This document shows, in pieces, positions 16,386-24,842 of a stretch of 30,554 nucleotides of DNA. Each line of letters opens with the position of its first letter. Positions within the stretch are counted from its first letter, which is position 1. The notes beneath the pieces are model-generated. The model saw only the letters and a list, made by a program, of their open reading frames with translations, made no database searches and was not told the origin of the DNA. Position numbers and translations under genes: made by a program. The stretch comes from QNYQ01 sp964542985 (GTDB lineage Archaea > Thermoproteota > Thermoprotei_A > Sulfolobales > Pyrodictiaceae): positions 1 through 30,554 of the forward strand of contig CAZIWH010000015.1 in NCBI GenBank assembly GCA_964542985.1, written 5' to 3'.

Positions 16386-17127
16386 GTAGCCAGGAGAGCA
16401 CCTCGTCGACGACACGGCTCCTCTCACCCTCCTCAGCCTCGCGGAGATCCTCCGGTGTGTCCACCTCCGTCCAGGGGAGCCCGGTCACGTCCACCGTCCA
16501 TGCAAGTCCTATGGAGCCTAGGCTGGAGACGAGGCCTGCCAGCCTGGCCACCGGCCACTCGCCCCCAGTTCTCGCGGCTTCCTCGAGGATCCCTGGAGGG
16601 AGCCTCTCGACACGGTGGACACCCGTGTCGGCACAGAACCAGTGGCGGAGCCTCTTGGACATCCGTGTCACCACGCCCCCCACAGCTGAGACACGGGTCG
16701 CCTCTCCCGTGTCTATGAACTGTGGTTCGCGGTCGCAGCCCACCAGGTAGCCCCGAGGCCCCTGGAAGTAGAGCAGCCTAGCGGCAAGCCTAGGCGAGTA
16801 TACATGGTCGCTCATTGAGACCATGGTGCTGCACGGGGAGCCACTGCACGCCTCTTCTAGGCCCAGGATTAGGCTCCACCCGTTCTCCCTCCACGGCTCA
16901 CTGTTGACCACCACCTGGGCGGAGCCGGGCCCCGCCACCTCCTCCACGAGCCTCCTCAGCTCCCTTGCGAGCTGCCCCCGCGTCACAACAATGAACTCCA
17001 CTACGCCGAGCAGATGGAGCACGCTCACAGGATACCAAGCCAGCGGCCTCCCACGAAGCCCGACTAGGGGCTTACGGCCCCCAAGCCTCCGGCCCTCACC
17101 CGCGGCTAGCAGCACAGCCGTCCTCAC
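16378..17127 (-). CDS. Inositol-1-phosphate cytidylyltransferase (MobA-like nucleotidyltransferase)
   Basis: A protein of about 249 residues with the nucleotidyltransferase signature LLAAGEGRRLGGRKPLVGL at the N-terminus, followed by SMSDHVYSP, where the Asp of the metal site sits. It is expected to make CDP-inositol from CTP and L-myo-inositol-1-phosphate. The downstream overlapping gene is a CDP-alcohol phosphotransferase. In Archaeoglobus the two activities are fused in one protein, so the pair is read as the DIP thermoprotectant pathway. The open frame continues to 17226, but GTG 17127 puts the first strand at the N-terminus and lies about 26 bases below a TATA-like TAACAAGTAAT near 17147-17157, as for a leaderless transcript. 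The extended frame would also run into the divergent acetyl-CoA synthetase gene. Confidence 0.78.
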   Translation of the reverse strand: MRTAVLLAAGEGRRLGGRKPLVGLRGRPLAWYPVSVLHLLGVVEFIVVTRGQLARELRRLVEEVAGPGSAQVVVNSEPWRENGWSLILGLEEACSGSPCSTMVSMSDHVYSPRLAARLLYFQGPRGYLVGCDREPQFIDTGEATRVSAVGGVVTRMSKRLRHWFCADTGVHRVERLPPGILEEAARTGGEWPVARLAGLVSSLGSIGLAWTVDVTGLPWTEVDTPEDLREAEEGERSRVVDEVLSWLHG

Positions 17128-17218
17128 AGCCAGCCGCCCCCAGGAGCCATTACTTGTTAGGGGGGTGGCCTTAGAAGCCCCGAGGAGTATAGACTCCAGG
17201 ACCGGAGGAAGACGCTCC

Positions 17219-17938
17219 TTGTCCACGAAGCCCGAGCCCCGCAGAATAATCGCGGAGGCCCTCCAGGAGGGTAGGAGCAGGCTTCTTGAGCACGAGGCGC
17301 TCGCCCTCGTCGAGGCCTATGGCGTCCCGGTTCCGCCCTACAAGCTTGCCCGGAGCCCCGAGGAGGCCGCCAAGGCTGTTGAGGAGATAGGCGCCCCTGT
17401 CGTGTTGAAGGTCGTGAGCCCTGAGGTAGTCCACAAGAGCGACGTAGGCGGCGTCATTGTTGGCGTGTCTTCCCTAGGAGAGGCGGTAAAGGCCTACAAG
17501 AAGATACTGGCGAACGTGGAGAAAGCCGCACCGGGCGCCCACGTGGTGGGGGTGCTGGTCCAGAAGATGGCTCCCCCAGGAGCCATCGAGGTAGTCGTGG
17601 GAGCGGTTCGTGACCCAGTCTTCGGCCCTGCAGTCATGTTCGGCCTCGGAGGAGTCTTCGTCGAGCTGTTCCAGGATGTAAGCTTTCGCGTAGCGCCCTT
17701 CACCAGGGATGACGCACTGGAGATGATGAAGGAGGTCAAGGCCTATAAGCTGCTCCGTGGCTACCGCGGCAGGCCCCCGAGAGACCTCAACGCCCTAGCA
17801 GACATAATCATGGCAGTCCAGAGACTTATGCAGGAAAACCCGGAGATCAAGGAGATGGACCTTAACCCGGTGATGAGCTACCCCAAGGGGGCCCTAGCAG
17901 TGGACGCAAGGATAATACTCGCCGCCCTCAAGCCCTAG
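17219..17938 (+). CDS. acdB: ADP-forming acetyl-CoA synthetase, beta subunit (ATP-grasp)
   Basis: A 239-residue ATP-grasp protein. It matches the beta subunit of the ADP-forming acyl-CoA synthetase, which converts acetyl-CoA, ADP and phosphate to acetate and ATP at the end of peptide and sugar fermentation in archaea. The conserved SPEVVHKSDVGGV carries His72, equivalent to the phosphorylated beta histidine. VFGPAVMFGLGGVFVE and KEMDLNPV are further ATP-grasp landmarks. TTG 17219 is chosen from GGAGG at 17204-17208 and a TATA-like element near 17187-17194; the open frame extends back to 16823 across the divergent gene and is not real there. The alpha subunit is not in this window. The stop overlaps the convergent DUF445 gene by 4 bases. 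Confidence 0.88.
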   Translation: MSTKPEPRRIIAEALQEGRSRLLEHEALALVEAYGVPVPPYKLARSPEEAAKAVEEIGAPVVLKVVSPEVVHKSDVGGVIVGVSSLGEAVKAYKKILANVEKAAPGAHVVGVLVQKMAPPGAIEVVVGAVRDPVFGPAVMFGLGGVFVELFQDVSFRVAPFTRDDALEMMKEVKAYKLLRGYRGRPPRDLNALADIIMAVQRLMQENPEIKEMDLNPVMSYPKGALAVDARIILAALKP

Positions 17939-18528
17939 CCCAGCACGAACACGTAGATCAAGCCCTGCATGAGCCCCACCAGGGCCCCCAGCAGTGCTCC
18001 CGAGATCTCCACGAATCTCAGCTCCCGGCCGGCCAGGCCACGGAACATCTCTTCCACGCCCTCCGGGCCAAGCCTCAGCAGCTCCTCCTCCACAAGCCTC
18101 CCCACCTCAACCCGCCGAACCATCTTTACGGCAGCCTCAGCCACAGCCGGGGCAACTATCGAGGCAAGCCGTGCTCCCAGTGCTTCGAGCCCCGGAGCCG
18201 CGACCAGGCCCAGCACTCCGCTCTTCCTCGCAATCCTTTTCACAGCAGTCTCTATCTCCTCGCGCACAGCATCCTCAACCCCGTCCCGTATACGCCCCCA
18301 AACCCCCTCGGACGCTATGTACTCCTCCACGAGGCCCGCAACCCTCCTAGCAATCTCTCGGTACCGGGACGGCACCAGCCCCTGCACGCACAGCCTGCCG
18401 TAGAGTAGGCATCTCTTACCGCGTGGGTGGAAAAGCAGCCACACAGCCACAACGTTAGTCACATAGCCTATCGCTGCACCCACAGCAGCCGAGACAAGCA
18501 CCACTAGAGCCGGCTCCAAGCCCAGCAC
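17935..18528 (-). CDS. DUF445 family membrane protein
   Basis: A 197-residue protein with one hydrophobic segment near each end (about 5 to 33 and 175 to 197) and a helical middle. The N-terminal AAIGYVTNVVAVWLLFHP and VQGLVPSRYREIARRVA match the DUF445 (YheB-like) family: G-x-IGY-x-TN, a short loop, then QG-x-P. The family is probably membrane-associated but its function is unknown. It is convergent with acdB and divergent from the next small gene. Confidence 0.8.
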   Translation of the reverse strand: MLGLEPALVVLVSAAVGAAIGYVTNVVAVWLLFHPRGKRCLLYGRLCVQGLVPSRYREIARRVAGLVEEYIASEGVWGRIRDGVEDAVREEIETAVKRIARKSGVLGLVAAPGLEALGARLASIVAPAVAEAAVKMVRRVEVGRLVEEELLRLGPEGVEEMFRGLAGRELRFVEISGALLGALVGLMQGLIYVFVLG

Positions 18529-18606
18529 CCGAGAGCTTTACGTAGCCCACACTGCGTCGCTGGAACAATAATACCTCTCAGCAGCCCCCCGGCTCTCCGG
18601 TGCTGC

Positions 18607-18897
18607 ATGGTGGCTCTAAGCCCAGCGGTAGAGAAGGCGGAGAAGATACAGAGACTCCTCCAAGACATGGGTCTAGAAGTCTCGAGGCACGCCTCCAGCA
18701 TGCTAGTGCTAGCCCAGGGGCTAGTGGCGGCAAGCATTCACGTGTATCCCGATGAGTGTACCGTCAATTTGTATATGCTTTGGGGAGAGAGGCTTCGCTC
18801 AGTCCAATCAAAGATAGTTAAAATTGTACAAGAGCTATGCGGCAAGGTAGAGGCATACTATGCTCCCCGGCTGCGGCTAGGCAGCAATAACACCTAG
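18607..18897 (+). CDS. Small protein of unknown function (96 aa)
   Basis: Not recognised. From ATG 18607 it encodes 96 residues predicted as a helix (1-25), several beta strands (VAASIHVYPDECTVNLYML) and a helix, with two cysteines. The alternating pattern looks like a compact alpha/beta fold. An ACAATAATACC element at about 18563-18573 fits a TATA box with transcription starting near 18594, which supports a real gene. It stands alone between the DUF445 gene and the pilin gene. Confidence 0.55.
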   Translation: MVALSPAVEKAEKIQRLLQDMGLEVSRHASSMLVLAQGLVAASIHVYPDECTVNLYMLWGERLRSVQSKIVKIVQELCGKVEAYYAPRLRLGSNNT

Positions 18898-19006
18898 GCG
18901 ATTGCACTAACCCGGGCTGTCAAGACGAAACACTTATTCAGAGCCTGTATCTCTGATAACAAGTCTACACGGAGAAGTGAACGAGTTAGGTGAGAGGTGA
19001 CCCCGG

Positions 19007-19447
19007 ATGGCCAGGATGCGTGCAGTCTCCCCAGTCGTGGCGACTGCCCTACTAGTCCTCATCGCCGTGGCGACCGCCGTGCTACTATACCTCTGGGTAA
19101 GCGGCACAGTGGCAGCAACGCCCACGCAGCAGCAGAACCTAAGGGAGGAGATAAAGATAGATGCTGTCAACATAACCCAGCTCGCCAGCGGCTACAACGT
19201 GTCTGCATACATACGTAACGTCGGCCAGCTGCCGGTGAATATAACGGAACTATATGTTATAGACGCGAACACCGGCTCGGTAATAGCGGTGAACACCACT
19301 ATCAACGGTGGTAAGGGGCTCGTGCTGAACCCCGGCCAGGTAGGTCTAGCCTGGGTGAAGGCAAGCCTGAGCAAAGGCCAGGCGATAATAGTTAAGGCAG
19401 TAACCAAGGACGGTGTTGAGGCACAGTACGTGCTAACTGTGAGGTAA
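19007..19447 (+). CDS. Archaeal type IV pilin
   Basis: A 146-residue prepilin with a textbook class III signal: MARMRA, then VSPVVATALLVLIAVATAVLLY. VSPVVATALL is the common start of mature archaeal pilins of the Pilin_N/DUF1628 type. The globular domain has several N-x-S/T sequons and ends in a beta strand. GAGGTGA lies 6 bases before the ATG. A T-rich tract follows the stop, so it can be transcribed alone at high level and separately from the assembly genes that begin 200 bases downstream. Probably the major subunit of the pilus built by those genes. Confidence 0.87.
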   Translation: MARMRAVSPVVATALLVLIAVATAVLLYLWVSGTVAATPTQQQNLREEIKIDAVNITQLASGYNVSAYIRNVGQLPVNITELYVIDANTGSVIAVNTTINGGKGLVLNPGQVGLAWVKASLSKGQAIIVKAVTKDGVEAQYVLTVR

Positions 19448-19458
19448 CAAATGTAAGA

Positions 19459-19472
19459 TTTTTCATCTTCTT
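19459..19472 (+). terminator. T-rich terminator after the pilin gene
   Basis: TTTTTCATCTTCTT begins 12 bases after the pilin stop, and a second tract CTTTTTGCTTTT follows at about 19518-19530. Pyrimidine tracts of this kind end transcription in archaea. Confidence 0.45.
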
Positions 19473-19581
19473 CGCGTTGCACCCCCGTAGCGCTTTAACG
19501 CAGCTACGTCTGGTTCACTCTTTTTGCTTTTAAGGCAACGATAAGCCTCATTAGGCTACTACCCTTGTCAAGGAGAATGAG

Positions 19582-19589
19582 TATATATA
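19582..19589 (+). promoter_or_regulatory. TATA box of the pilus assembly genes
   Basis: TATATATA, the strongest TATA-like match seen in the window, lies 68 bases before ATG 19650. It supports an mRNA for the assembly ATPase and platform genes that is separate from the pilin mRNA. Confidence 0.6.
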
Positions 19590-19649
19590 GGTTTTTGGAA
19601 TTAGAGGCATTCCAGCAAACCTCTCCAGGGGCACGAAGGTGCATAATGC

Positions 19650-21290
19650 ATGGACGGCGATGCTGTGAGCGATGCTAAGAAGCCCGGCATCGTAGTCGAA
19701 GCCTCCAGCGGGGTAGGTGCATCTGGAAACGAGGCTCCCGGTAGCGCTGAGAAAAACCATGCTGAGCTGCGTCTCCTCTCCGAGTATCAGTTGTGGGATA
19801 CGCCTCGTGTCGTGGCGCGTATTCTTGAGGATCAGTTCGGTCGCCGGTTCTATCAAGTGCTGGAGCCTCGGCTCGGCAAGGTTGGGGAGCGTATTCGGGC
19901 CCGTGTGTTGGCTCAGATCTTGCGTGACCGTGAACTCCTCCGTAGGTTCTCGGAGATAGATGACCTGGCGGAGGGTATTCGGGAGGCTCTCCGGCTTGCC
20001 CGTGTGTGGGCCCGTATCTGGCGGAGGGCTGCTCGCCGGGAGGGGTTGGAGTCTGACCAGGTCGCGCTTGCCGCTGCCTACTATGTTGCCCGTGACTTGG
20101 TCGGCTATGGGCGTATTGACCCCTTGATCCGCGATCCGCATATTGAGGATATCTCATGTAACGGCCTCTACAGTCCCCTCTTCGTTTACCATAACATCTA
20201 TGAGTGGCTTACGAGCGACATAGTGTTTAATGACCCCGGGGAGCTGGAGCAGGTTGTGATGAAGCTTGCTATCCGGGCCGGGGTGGAGCCGAGCCTGGCA
20301 CGCCCCGTGGTTGAGGGTGTGCTCCGCCCGGAGGGCTATCGTGTACACATCATTCTCGACGTGGTGTCTAGGAGGGGCCACAACTTCACTATAAGGAAGT
20401 TCAGGGCGGAGCCATTCACTATCGTGGAGCTGCTGCGTACCGGTACGCTTGAGCCGGGTATTGCGGCTATGCTGTGGGCTGCGATACAGTACAAGCAGGG
20501 CGTGGTAATCTATGGGCCAACGGGGAGCGGTAAAACCACGTTGTTGAACGCCCTGGCTATGCTGTTGCCTCCCGAGTACAAGATAGTGACGATAGAGGAC
20601 ACACCGGAGATCTACCTACCGTTCCACGATAACTGGGCGGCGCTGCACACACGTCTCAGCGACATGCCTGGCGTGCAGAACGTGACGCTGCAGGCCCAGG
20701 TGGAGAGCGCGCTCCGTATGAGGCCCGATGTGATAATCGTAGGCGAGATCCGTAGCAGGGAGGCCTTCGCCTTCTTCCAGGCGCTCGCCACGGGCCACGG
20801 CGGCCTTACCACGGTGCACGCGGAGAGCGCGGATATCTTGATACGGAGGCTTGCCTCTCCGCCCATGAATGTGCCTAAGAGCCTCATAGCCTCTGCGAAG
20901 CTTTACGTGAACATATTGAGGATAGAGAGGGGTGGCGAAGTAGTTAGAAGGGTTACCCGTGTAGACGGGACAGAGGAGTACGATCCAGAGACAGATGAGG
21001 TCCGGCTGCGCCGCCTCTTCCAGTGGAGGAGGGAAGGCGACTTCTGGACCTACACGGGGGGCAGAGAGAACGCATTCATACACTCCATAGCCGACCTCCT
21101 GGCTGTCGATGTTGGGCATGTGTGGCGGGACCTGGAGATGAGGGCAACAGTGCTACGTTGGGCAGCGGAGAAGAACCTTGACATGATAAGCTTGCACGAA
21201 GTAGTTAGGAAGTATATGAGGAGCCCCGAGGCGGTCTACGAGGAGGCGCTTGGGGAGGGAACAGAGCCCTATCGCTTCGAGGCCGGGTGA
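19650..21290 (+). CDS. Type II/IV secretion system ATPase (PilB/TadA/ArlI-like)
   Basis: A 546-residue pilus assembly ATPase that drives pilin insertion from the cytoplasmic face. The N-terminal 150 residues are charged and helical. The core carries Walker A GPTGSGKTT at 289-297, the Asp box TIEDTPEI at 314-321, Walker B RPDVIIVGEIR at 358-368 and the His box ATGHGGLTTVHAES at 380-393. The usual ISCNG loop lies at 168-172. The long N- and C-terminal extensions and the split platform genes behind it fit an archaeal adhesive pilus (Aap/Ups-like) better than an archaellum; no arlB to arlH set is present. GAAGGTG lies about 9 bases before the ATG. Confidence 0.92.
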   Translation: MDGDAVSDAKKPGIVVEASSGVGASGNEAPGSAEKNHAELRLLSEYQLWDTPRVVARILEDQFGRRFYQVLEPRLGKVGERIRARVLAQILRDRELLRRFSEIDDLAEGIREALRLARVWARIWRRAARREGLESDQVALAAAYYVARDLVGYGRIDPLIRDPHIEDISCNGLYSPLFVYHNIYEWLTSDIVFNDPGELEQVVMKLAIRAGVEPSLARPVVEGVLRPEGYRVHIILDVVSRRGHNFTIRKFRAEPFTIVELLRTGTLEPGIAAMLWAAIQYKQGVVIYGPTGSGKTTLLNALAMLLPPEYKIVTIEDTPEIYLPFHDNWAALHTRLSDMPGVQNVTLQAQVESALRMRPDVIIVGEIRSREAFAFFQALATGHGGLTTVHAESADILIRRLASPPMNVPKSLIASAKLYVNILRIERGGEVVRRVTRVDGTEEYDPETDEVRLRRLFQWRREGDFWTYTGGRENAFIHSIADLLAVDVGHVWRDLEMRATVLRWAAEKNLDMISLHEVVRKYMRSPEAVYEEALGEGTEPYRFEAG

Positions 21291-21297
21291 ATAACGC

Positions 21298-22215
21298 TTG
21301 GCCCGGATGAGAGCTAAGGAGAGGCTGGTGGGGGCTAGGGTCGCGCTGGCCGCCATTGCTAGGAGGGTTCTCGACGCATACATGGGGCTCCTCCTCTCCC
21401 TCAACCGTGAAATAGAGGTTCAAGTACTCGGCTCCGGCATATCAAGCAGCCTTGAGCGCTACGCCTCTAGGAGCCTCATCGCGCTGGTCGCTGCCTCGGT
21501 TACACCTGGCATAATAGGCTACGTGTTCTTTGTGAAGCTGCTCGCTATGCCCTCTACAAGAGCCCTGGTGGCCTCGGTGCTTCTCTCCGTCACCGTCTTC
21601 TTTCTCACGCTTGCCTTCATAGTCGCTGCCCCCGGGCTAGCCTACCGGAGCAGGGGAAGCCGCCTGGAGCCGAGGTTCCCTCTGCTGGCCAGTAGTCTTG
21701 CGACGAGGCTTCTCTCGGGTTTAACGCTCTCCGGCGCCGTGCTTGGGGTCGCTCGGGAGGATTTAGACGACATACCGGAGTTCAGGATAGAGGTAGAGTA
21801 CCTAGCCTCTGCGATAAAGGCGGGTGTACCGGTTGATAGGGCGTTCGAGGAGGCTGCAAGGATAACGCCGTCGGTGAGCCTGCGCAGCCTCTTCTCGGCA
21901 CTCGCCGTCGCCTCCCGCACCGGTGCAGGCGTCACGGATATAGTTGATGCAGTGCTCCGCGAGTACTTGTTCAACGTGGAGACCGAGGTGGACCGTGTAA
22001 CCTCGAGCCTAGGAGCGTACATGGAGATGTTCGTCACTGCCAGCGTGATGCTCCCGATAGCGGTCGGCGTGGTGGGCCTCCTGCTCGTCTTCCAGAGTAT
22101 ACCGGGCCTCAACTTCGAGACAATAATGTTCGTGACCACGTTCATACTCACGCCTATGACTGCCGCTGGGATACTTGTGCTCTCCGACTCCGCCGTGTCC
22201 AGGATAAGGCTCTAG
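21298..22215 (+). CDS. Type IV pilus platform protein, T2SF/TadC-like, first copy
   Basis: A 305-residue membrane protein of the T2SF family, the membrane platform on which the ATPase turns. Predicted helices lie at about 58-82, 87-113, 237-262 and 272-296. The cytoplasmic domain between them has the family pattern, with EVEYLASAIKAGVP and DRAFEEAARI. TTG 21298 lies 7 bases after a GGGTGA that includes the stop of the ATPase gene, so the two are coupled; ATG 21307 is an alternative. ArlJ/FlaJ proteins carry two such domains in one chain, whereas here they are split over two genes as in Tad systems. Confidence 0.82.
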   Translation: MARMRAKERLVGARVALAAIARRVLDAYMGLLLSLNREIEVQVLGSGISSSLERYASRSLIALVAASVTPGIIGYVFFVKLLAMPSTRALVASVLLSVTVFFLTLAFIVAAPGLAYRSRGSRLEPRFPLLASSLATRLLSGLTLSGAVLGVAREDLDDIPEFRIEVEYLASAIKAGVPVDRAFEEAARITPSVSLRSLFSALAVASRTGAGVTDIVDAVLREYLFNVETEVDRVTSSLGAYMEMFVTASVMLPIAVGVVGLLLVFQSIPGLNFETIMFVTTFILTPMTAAGILVLSDSAVSRIRL

Positions 22216-22234
22216 CACGGAGGGATAGAAGGGA

Positions 22235-23194
22235 ATGGTGGACGCCTGGGCTGTTGCCGCGGTGGCTGCGTCACTGTTCCTCTTCCTAGTAGTGCTGCTC
22301 TACGGCTACAACGCGGTGATGAGTCGTCTTTACCCTCCGCTGGTCGCCAAGCATCGTGTCGAGATGCTCCGCTTCATACCCGTAGTTGCGGATAAGGGTA
22401 CCCTGGTCGAGATATCTGCGGCCCTTGTGGCCGCGATGATACCCCTCCACCTCTATACCCGCCGTCTGGTGCGCCGGAGCGAGAAGCTCGAGGACCAGAT
22501 GGCTGACTTCCTCGCAGTATATGCAAGCATAGCTGCCTCCAGCCGCTCCACTGCTGACGCCCTCTTCCGCGCAGCCAAGCTCCTCGGCCCACCTCTCAGC
22601 CTCTACATCGAGAAAATGGCCCACGTGTATACGGTTACAGGCAACCTCGATCTAGCCTACCGGGAGGCCTTCGGCGACGCGCCCCGCCGTGTAAGGCTGC
22701 TCGCCCGCAGCATAGTAACAGTCACCCGGAGCGGTGGCAACCCCGCCAGGGTGCTCAGCGTCACCGCGGCGTACAGCAGGGAGCTGCGCCGCCTAAGCAA
22801 AATGATACGCAACAGGCTAGGGGAGTATGGCTTCGTGGTAGCCCTCGCATCGATAACCTTCGCCGTCTCCGCCGGCGTTGTTCTCTACCTAGTAGCCACT
22901 ATGGCTGGAGCCAAGCTCCCCGGCCTAGGCTCCGCAAAAATACAGCCCGGACTCCTGGCAGGTCTCTACTACTACTCCCTCCTAATGATAACCGCGGCAT
23001 CCTCCATAGTAATAGCCAGGGTGATACACGGCTACACCGCCCTCGCGCCGAAGTACTTCGCCATGCTATTGGCGATAAGCACTGCAGCCTTCATAGCCGC
23101 CCCAATGCTACTCGCGGGGCACAAGATAGCGTCTGCAACCAGCATTACAGCTAAGATGGCTGCATCTATTGTGGAATCCTTGCACAGTACTTAG
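22235..23194 (+). CDS. Type IV pilus platform protein, T2SF/TadB-like, second copy
   Basis: A 319-residue membrane protein with predicted helices at about 5-27, 56-72, 203-226, 243-262 and 272-296, and a cytoplasmic T2SF-type region between (EDQMADFLAVYASIAASS, and IVTVTRSGGNPARVL). It follows the first platform gene by 19 bases with AGGGATAGAAGG before the ATG. The two together give the number of helices of a single ArlJ-like platform, which suggests a heterodimeric platform. A KaiC-like gene begins 61 bases after its stop. Confidence 0.8.
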   Translation: MVDAWAVAAVAASLFLFLVVLLYGYNAVMSRLYPPLVAKHRVEMLRFIPVVADKGTLVEISAALVAAMIPLHLYTRRLVRRSEKLEDQMADFLAVYASIAASSRSTADALFRAAKLLGPPLSLYIEKMAHVYTVTGNLDLAYREAFGDAPRRVRLLARSIVTVTRSGGNPARVLSVTAAYSRELRRLSKMIRNRLGEYGFVVALASITFAVSAGVVLYLVATMAGAKLPGLGSAKIQPGLLAGLYYYSLLMITAASSIVIARVIHGYTALAPKYFAMLLAISTAAFIAAPMLLAGHKIASATSITAKMAASIVESLHST

Positions 23195-23255
23195 GTAAGG
23201 TGGGGAAAAAGAAGCTAAAGAGACTCCTGTTAGCCGAGAGGAATAGGGATTCCTA

Positions 23256-24737
23256 GTGCAGAAGCCGAGCAAAACGTTGGAAATAATCTCTACCGGGATA
23301 AGGGGGCTAGACCGCATCCTGCTCGGCGGCTACCCTCGTGGCGCCCTCATATTGTTGGCCGGGAACCCGGGTACCGGAAAATCCACTATGGCCGCCAAGT
23401 TTCTCTACGAAGGTGGTTTGGCGGGCGAGAAGGGCATATACGTGAACTTCGTTGAGCCCAAGAAGGACTTCTTAGTGCACATGGCTATGCTGGGAATGGA
23501 TTTCACCGAGCTGGAAGAGAAAGGCTTGTTCGAGTATATAGAGGCGCTAACGATAGTTGACGAGGATGCACTGGTAGCGCAGCTCGAGGACATACTCCGT
23601 AGAATAGTGGAGACGGGTGCCAAGAGACTAGTGATAGACAGTGTAACCGCAATGCTCCAGATAGTTAAAGACAAGGCTAAGATAAGAGAGCTTGTGCAGA
23701 ACTTCTTCGTGAACGGAGTGAAGCAGATGGACGTGACGACGATACTTATAGCTGAACACCCTTATGGCGCGAAAATGGTCGGATACGGTATCGAGGAATT
23801 CATAGTAGACGCCGTAATGATACTGCGGTTCGAGATAGTCCAGGGGAAGATCCGCCGTATACTAGAGCTAAGGAAGGCGCGGTGGGCCCCCATAAGGCAG
23901 GCAGAGATACCCTTCTACATAAGGCCGGGCATAGTCGTGGAGCTAAGCCTGCCCGAGGCCCCCCAGGAGGTGCCGGCCCTAGACCTAAGCAGTCGCTACA
24001 ACCTGGCAAAAGCCCTGCTTGACCTAAATAAGGCGGCCAGGGGCGAGCTGCTAGGAAACAATACATGTCGGCTACACGTCGGCGAGGAGGGAGTATATGT
24101 AATCCCCAGGGGAGCGCAGATAGTCGTAGGACATACACCGACGCTCGACGCGAAGCACTTAATATCGCTCCTTACGGCAGCCTTGTTGGTAAGCTATAAG
24201 CCCCGCATAGCCCTGTTCAGCTTCAAGTCGAGCCCAATTGCGCTGCGCCGCCTCATAGGGTGCTTGCTATCTATTGGTTGCGGCAGGGAGTGCACCAATG
24301 AGCTATTATCAAACGTGTATGTTGAGTCCGTGAATCCTACGGCGTTCACCTTTACAGAGATATATGATATTATGCGCCAGTTCGTGGAGGCTGTGAAGCC
24401 TGACATACTATTCGTTGAAGGGATGGATATAATAGAGCAGTTCGTCCAGCGCAACGAGTACCTTGAAATGCTCTACAACCTAATGTTGAGCAACAAGAGG
24501 GAGAGGGTGACAAGCTTCTACACGTTCTCCGCCAGGGATGCAGAGGCCATATACAATCGGATGGCGGCAAGCATGGCTGACGTTATGATATATGTTGAGG
24601 AGCCCCATACCATCATGGGGGAGGCTGCGTCCATCAAGCAAAGCTACATTGTTGAATTCGCTGGGTTCTTCGGCCGCGTGGAGAGAAAGATATCTTTGAA
24701 CGTTGAGCTGCTCTACAAGCATAGATGCATAAGCTAG
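23256..24737 (+). CDS. KaiC-like RecA-fold ATPase with degenerate second domain
   Basis: A 493-residue KaiC/RadA-superfamily protein. The first domain is intact: STGIRGLDRILLGGYPRGAL, Walker A GNPGTGKST at 36-44, Walker B RLVIDSV at 124-130, and the KaiC hallmarks GYGIEEFIVDAVMILRF and RRILELRKARWAPI. The second half (about 250-493) has the size of a second RecA domain and a KPDILFVEGMD Walker-B-like strand, but no P-loop. GTG 23256 is the first start; no strong ribosome site is seen. It follows the pilus platform genes by 61 bases and may be cotranscribed. In archaella a KaiC-like protein, ArlH, binds the motor ATPase; a similar regulatory role here is inference. Confidence 0.82.
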   Translation: MQKPSKTLEIISTGIRGLDRILLGGYPRGALILLAGNPGTGKSTMAAKFLYEGGLAGEKGIYVNFVEPKKDFLVHMAMLGMDFTELEEKGLFEYIEALTIVDEDALVAQLEDILRRIVETGAKRLVIDSVTAMLQIVKDKAKIRELVQNFFVNGVKQMDVTTILIAEHPYGAKMVGYGIEEFIVDAVMILRFEIVQGKIRRILELRKARWAPIRQAEIPFYIRPGIVVELSLPEAPQEVPALDLSSRYNLAKALLDLNKAARGELLGNNTCRLHVGEEGVYVIPRGAQIVVGHTPTLDAKHLISLLTAALLVSYKPRIALFSFKSSPIALRRLIGCLLSIGCGRECTNELLSNVYVESVNPTAFTFTEIYDIMRQFVEAVKPDILFVEGMDIIEQFVQRNEYLEMLYNLMLSNKRERVTSFYTFSARDAEAIYNRMAASMADVMIYVEEPHTIMGEAASIKQSYIVEFAGFFGRVERKISLNVELLYKHRCIS

Positions 24738-24842
24738 CGCTCAATACTTTTCCGCCAAGCTTCGCCTTTTGTACCTCTGGGTTGCCCGGTAAGGGGAGCC
24801 CCCCGTTCAGAGAACACGATCGATGACCTAAGGGGAGGGTCA

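Noticed and set aside
16823..17218. Upstream extension of the acetyl-CoA synthetase frame
   Set aside because: The extra 132 residues lie antisense to the cytidylyltransferase and have no ATP-grasp similarity; TTG 17219 with GGAGG fits the family length.
19007..23194. Archaellum (arl/fla) operon
   Set aside because: Archaellin and the arlC to arlH accessory genes are missing, the platform is split over two genes, and the ATPase has long extensions; an adhesive pilus fits better.
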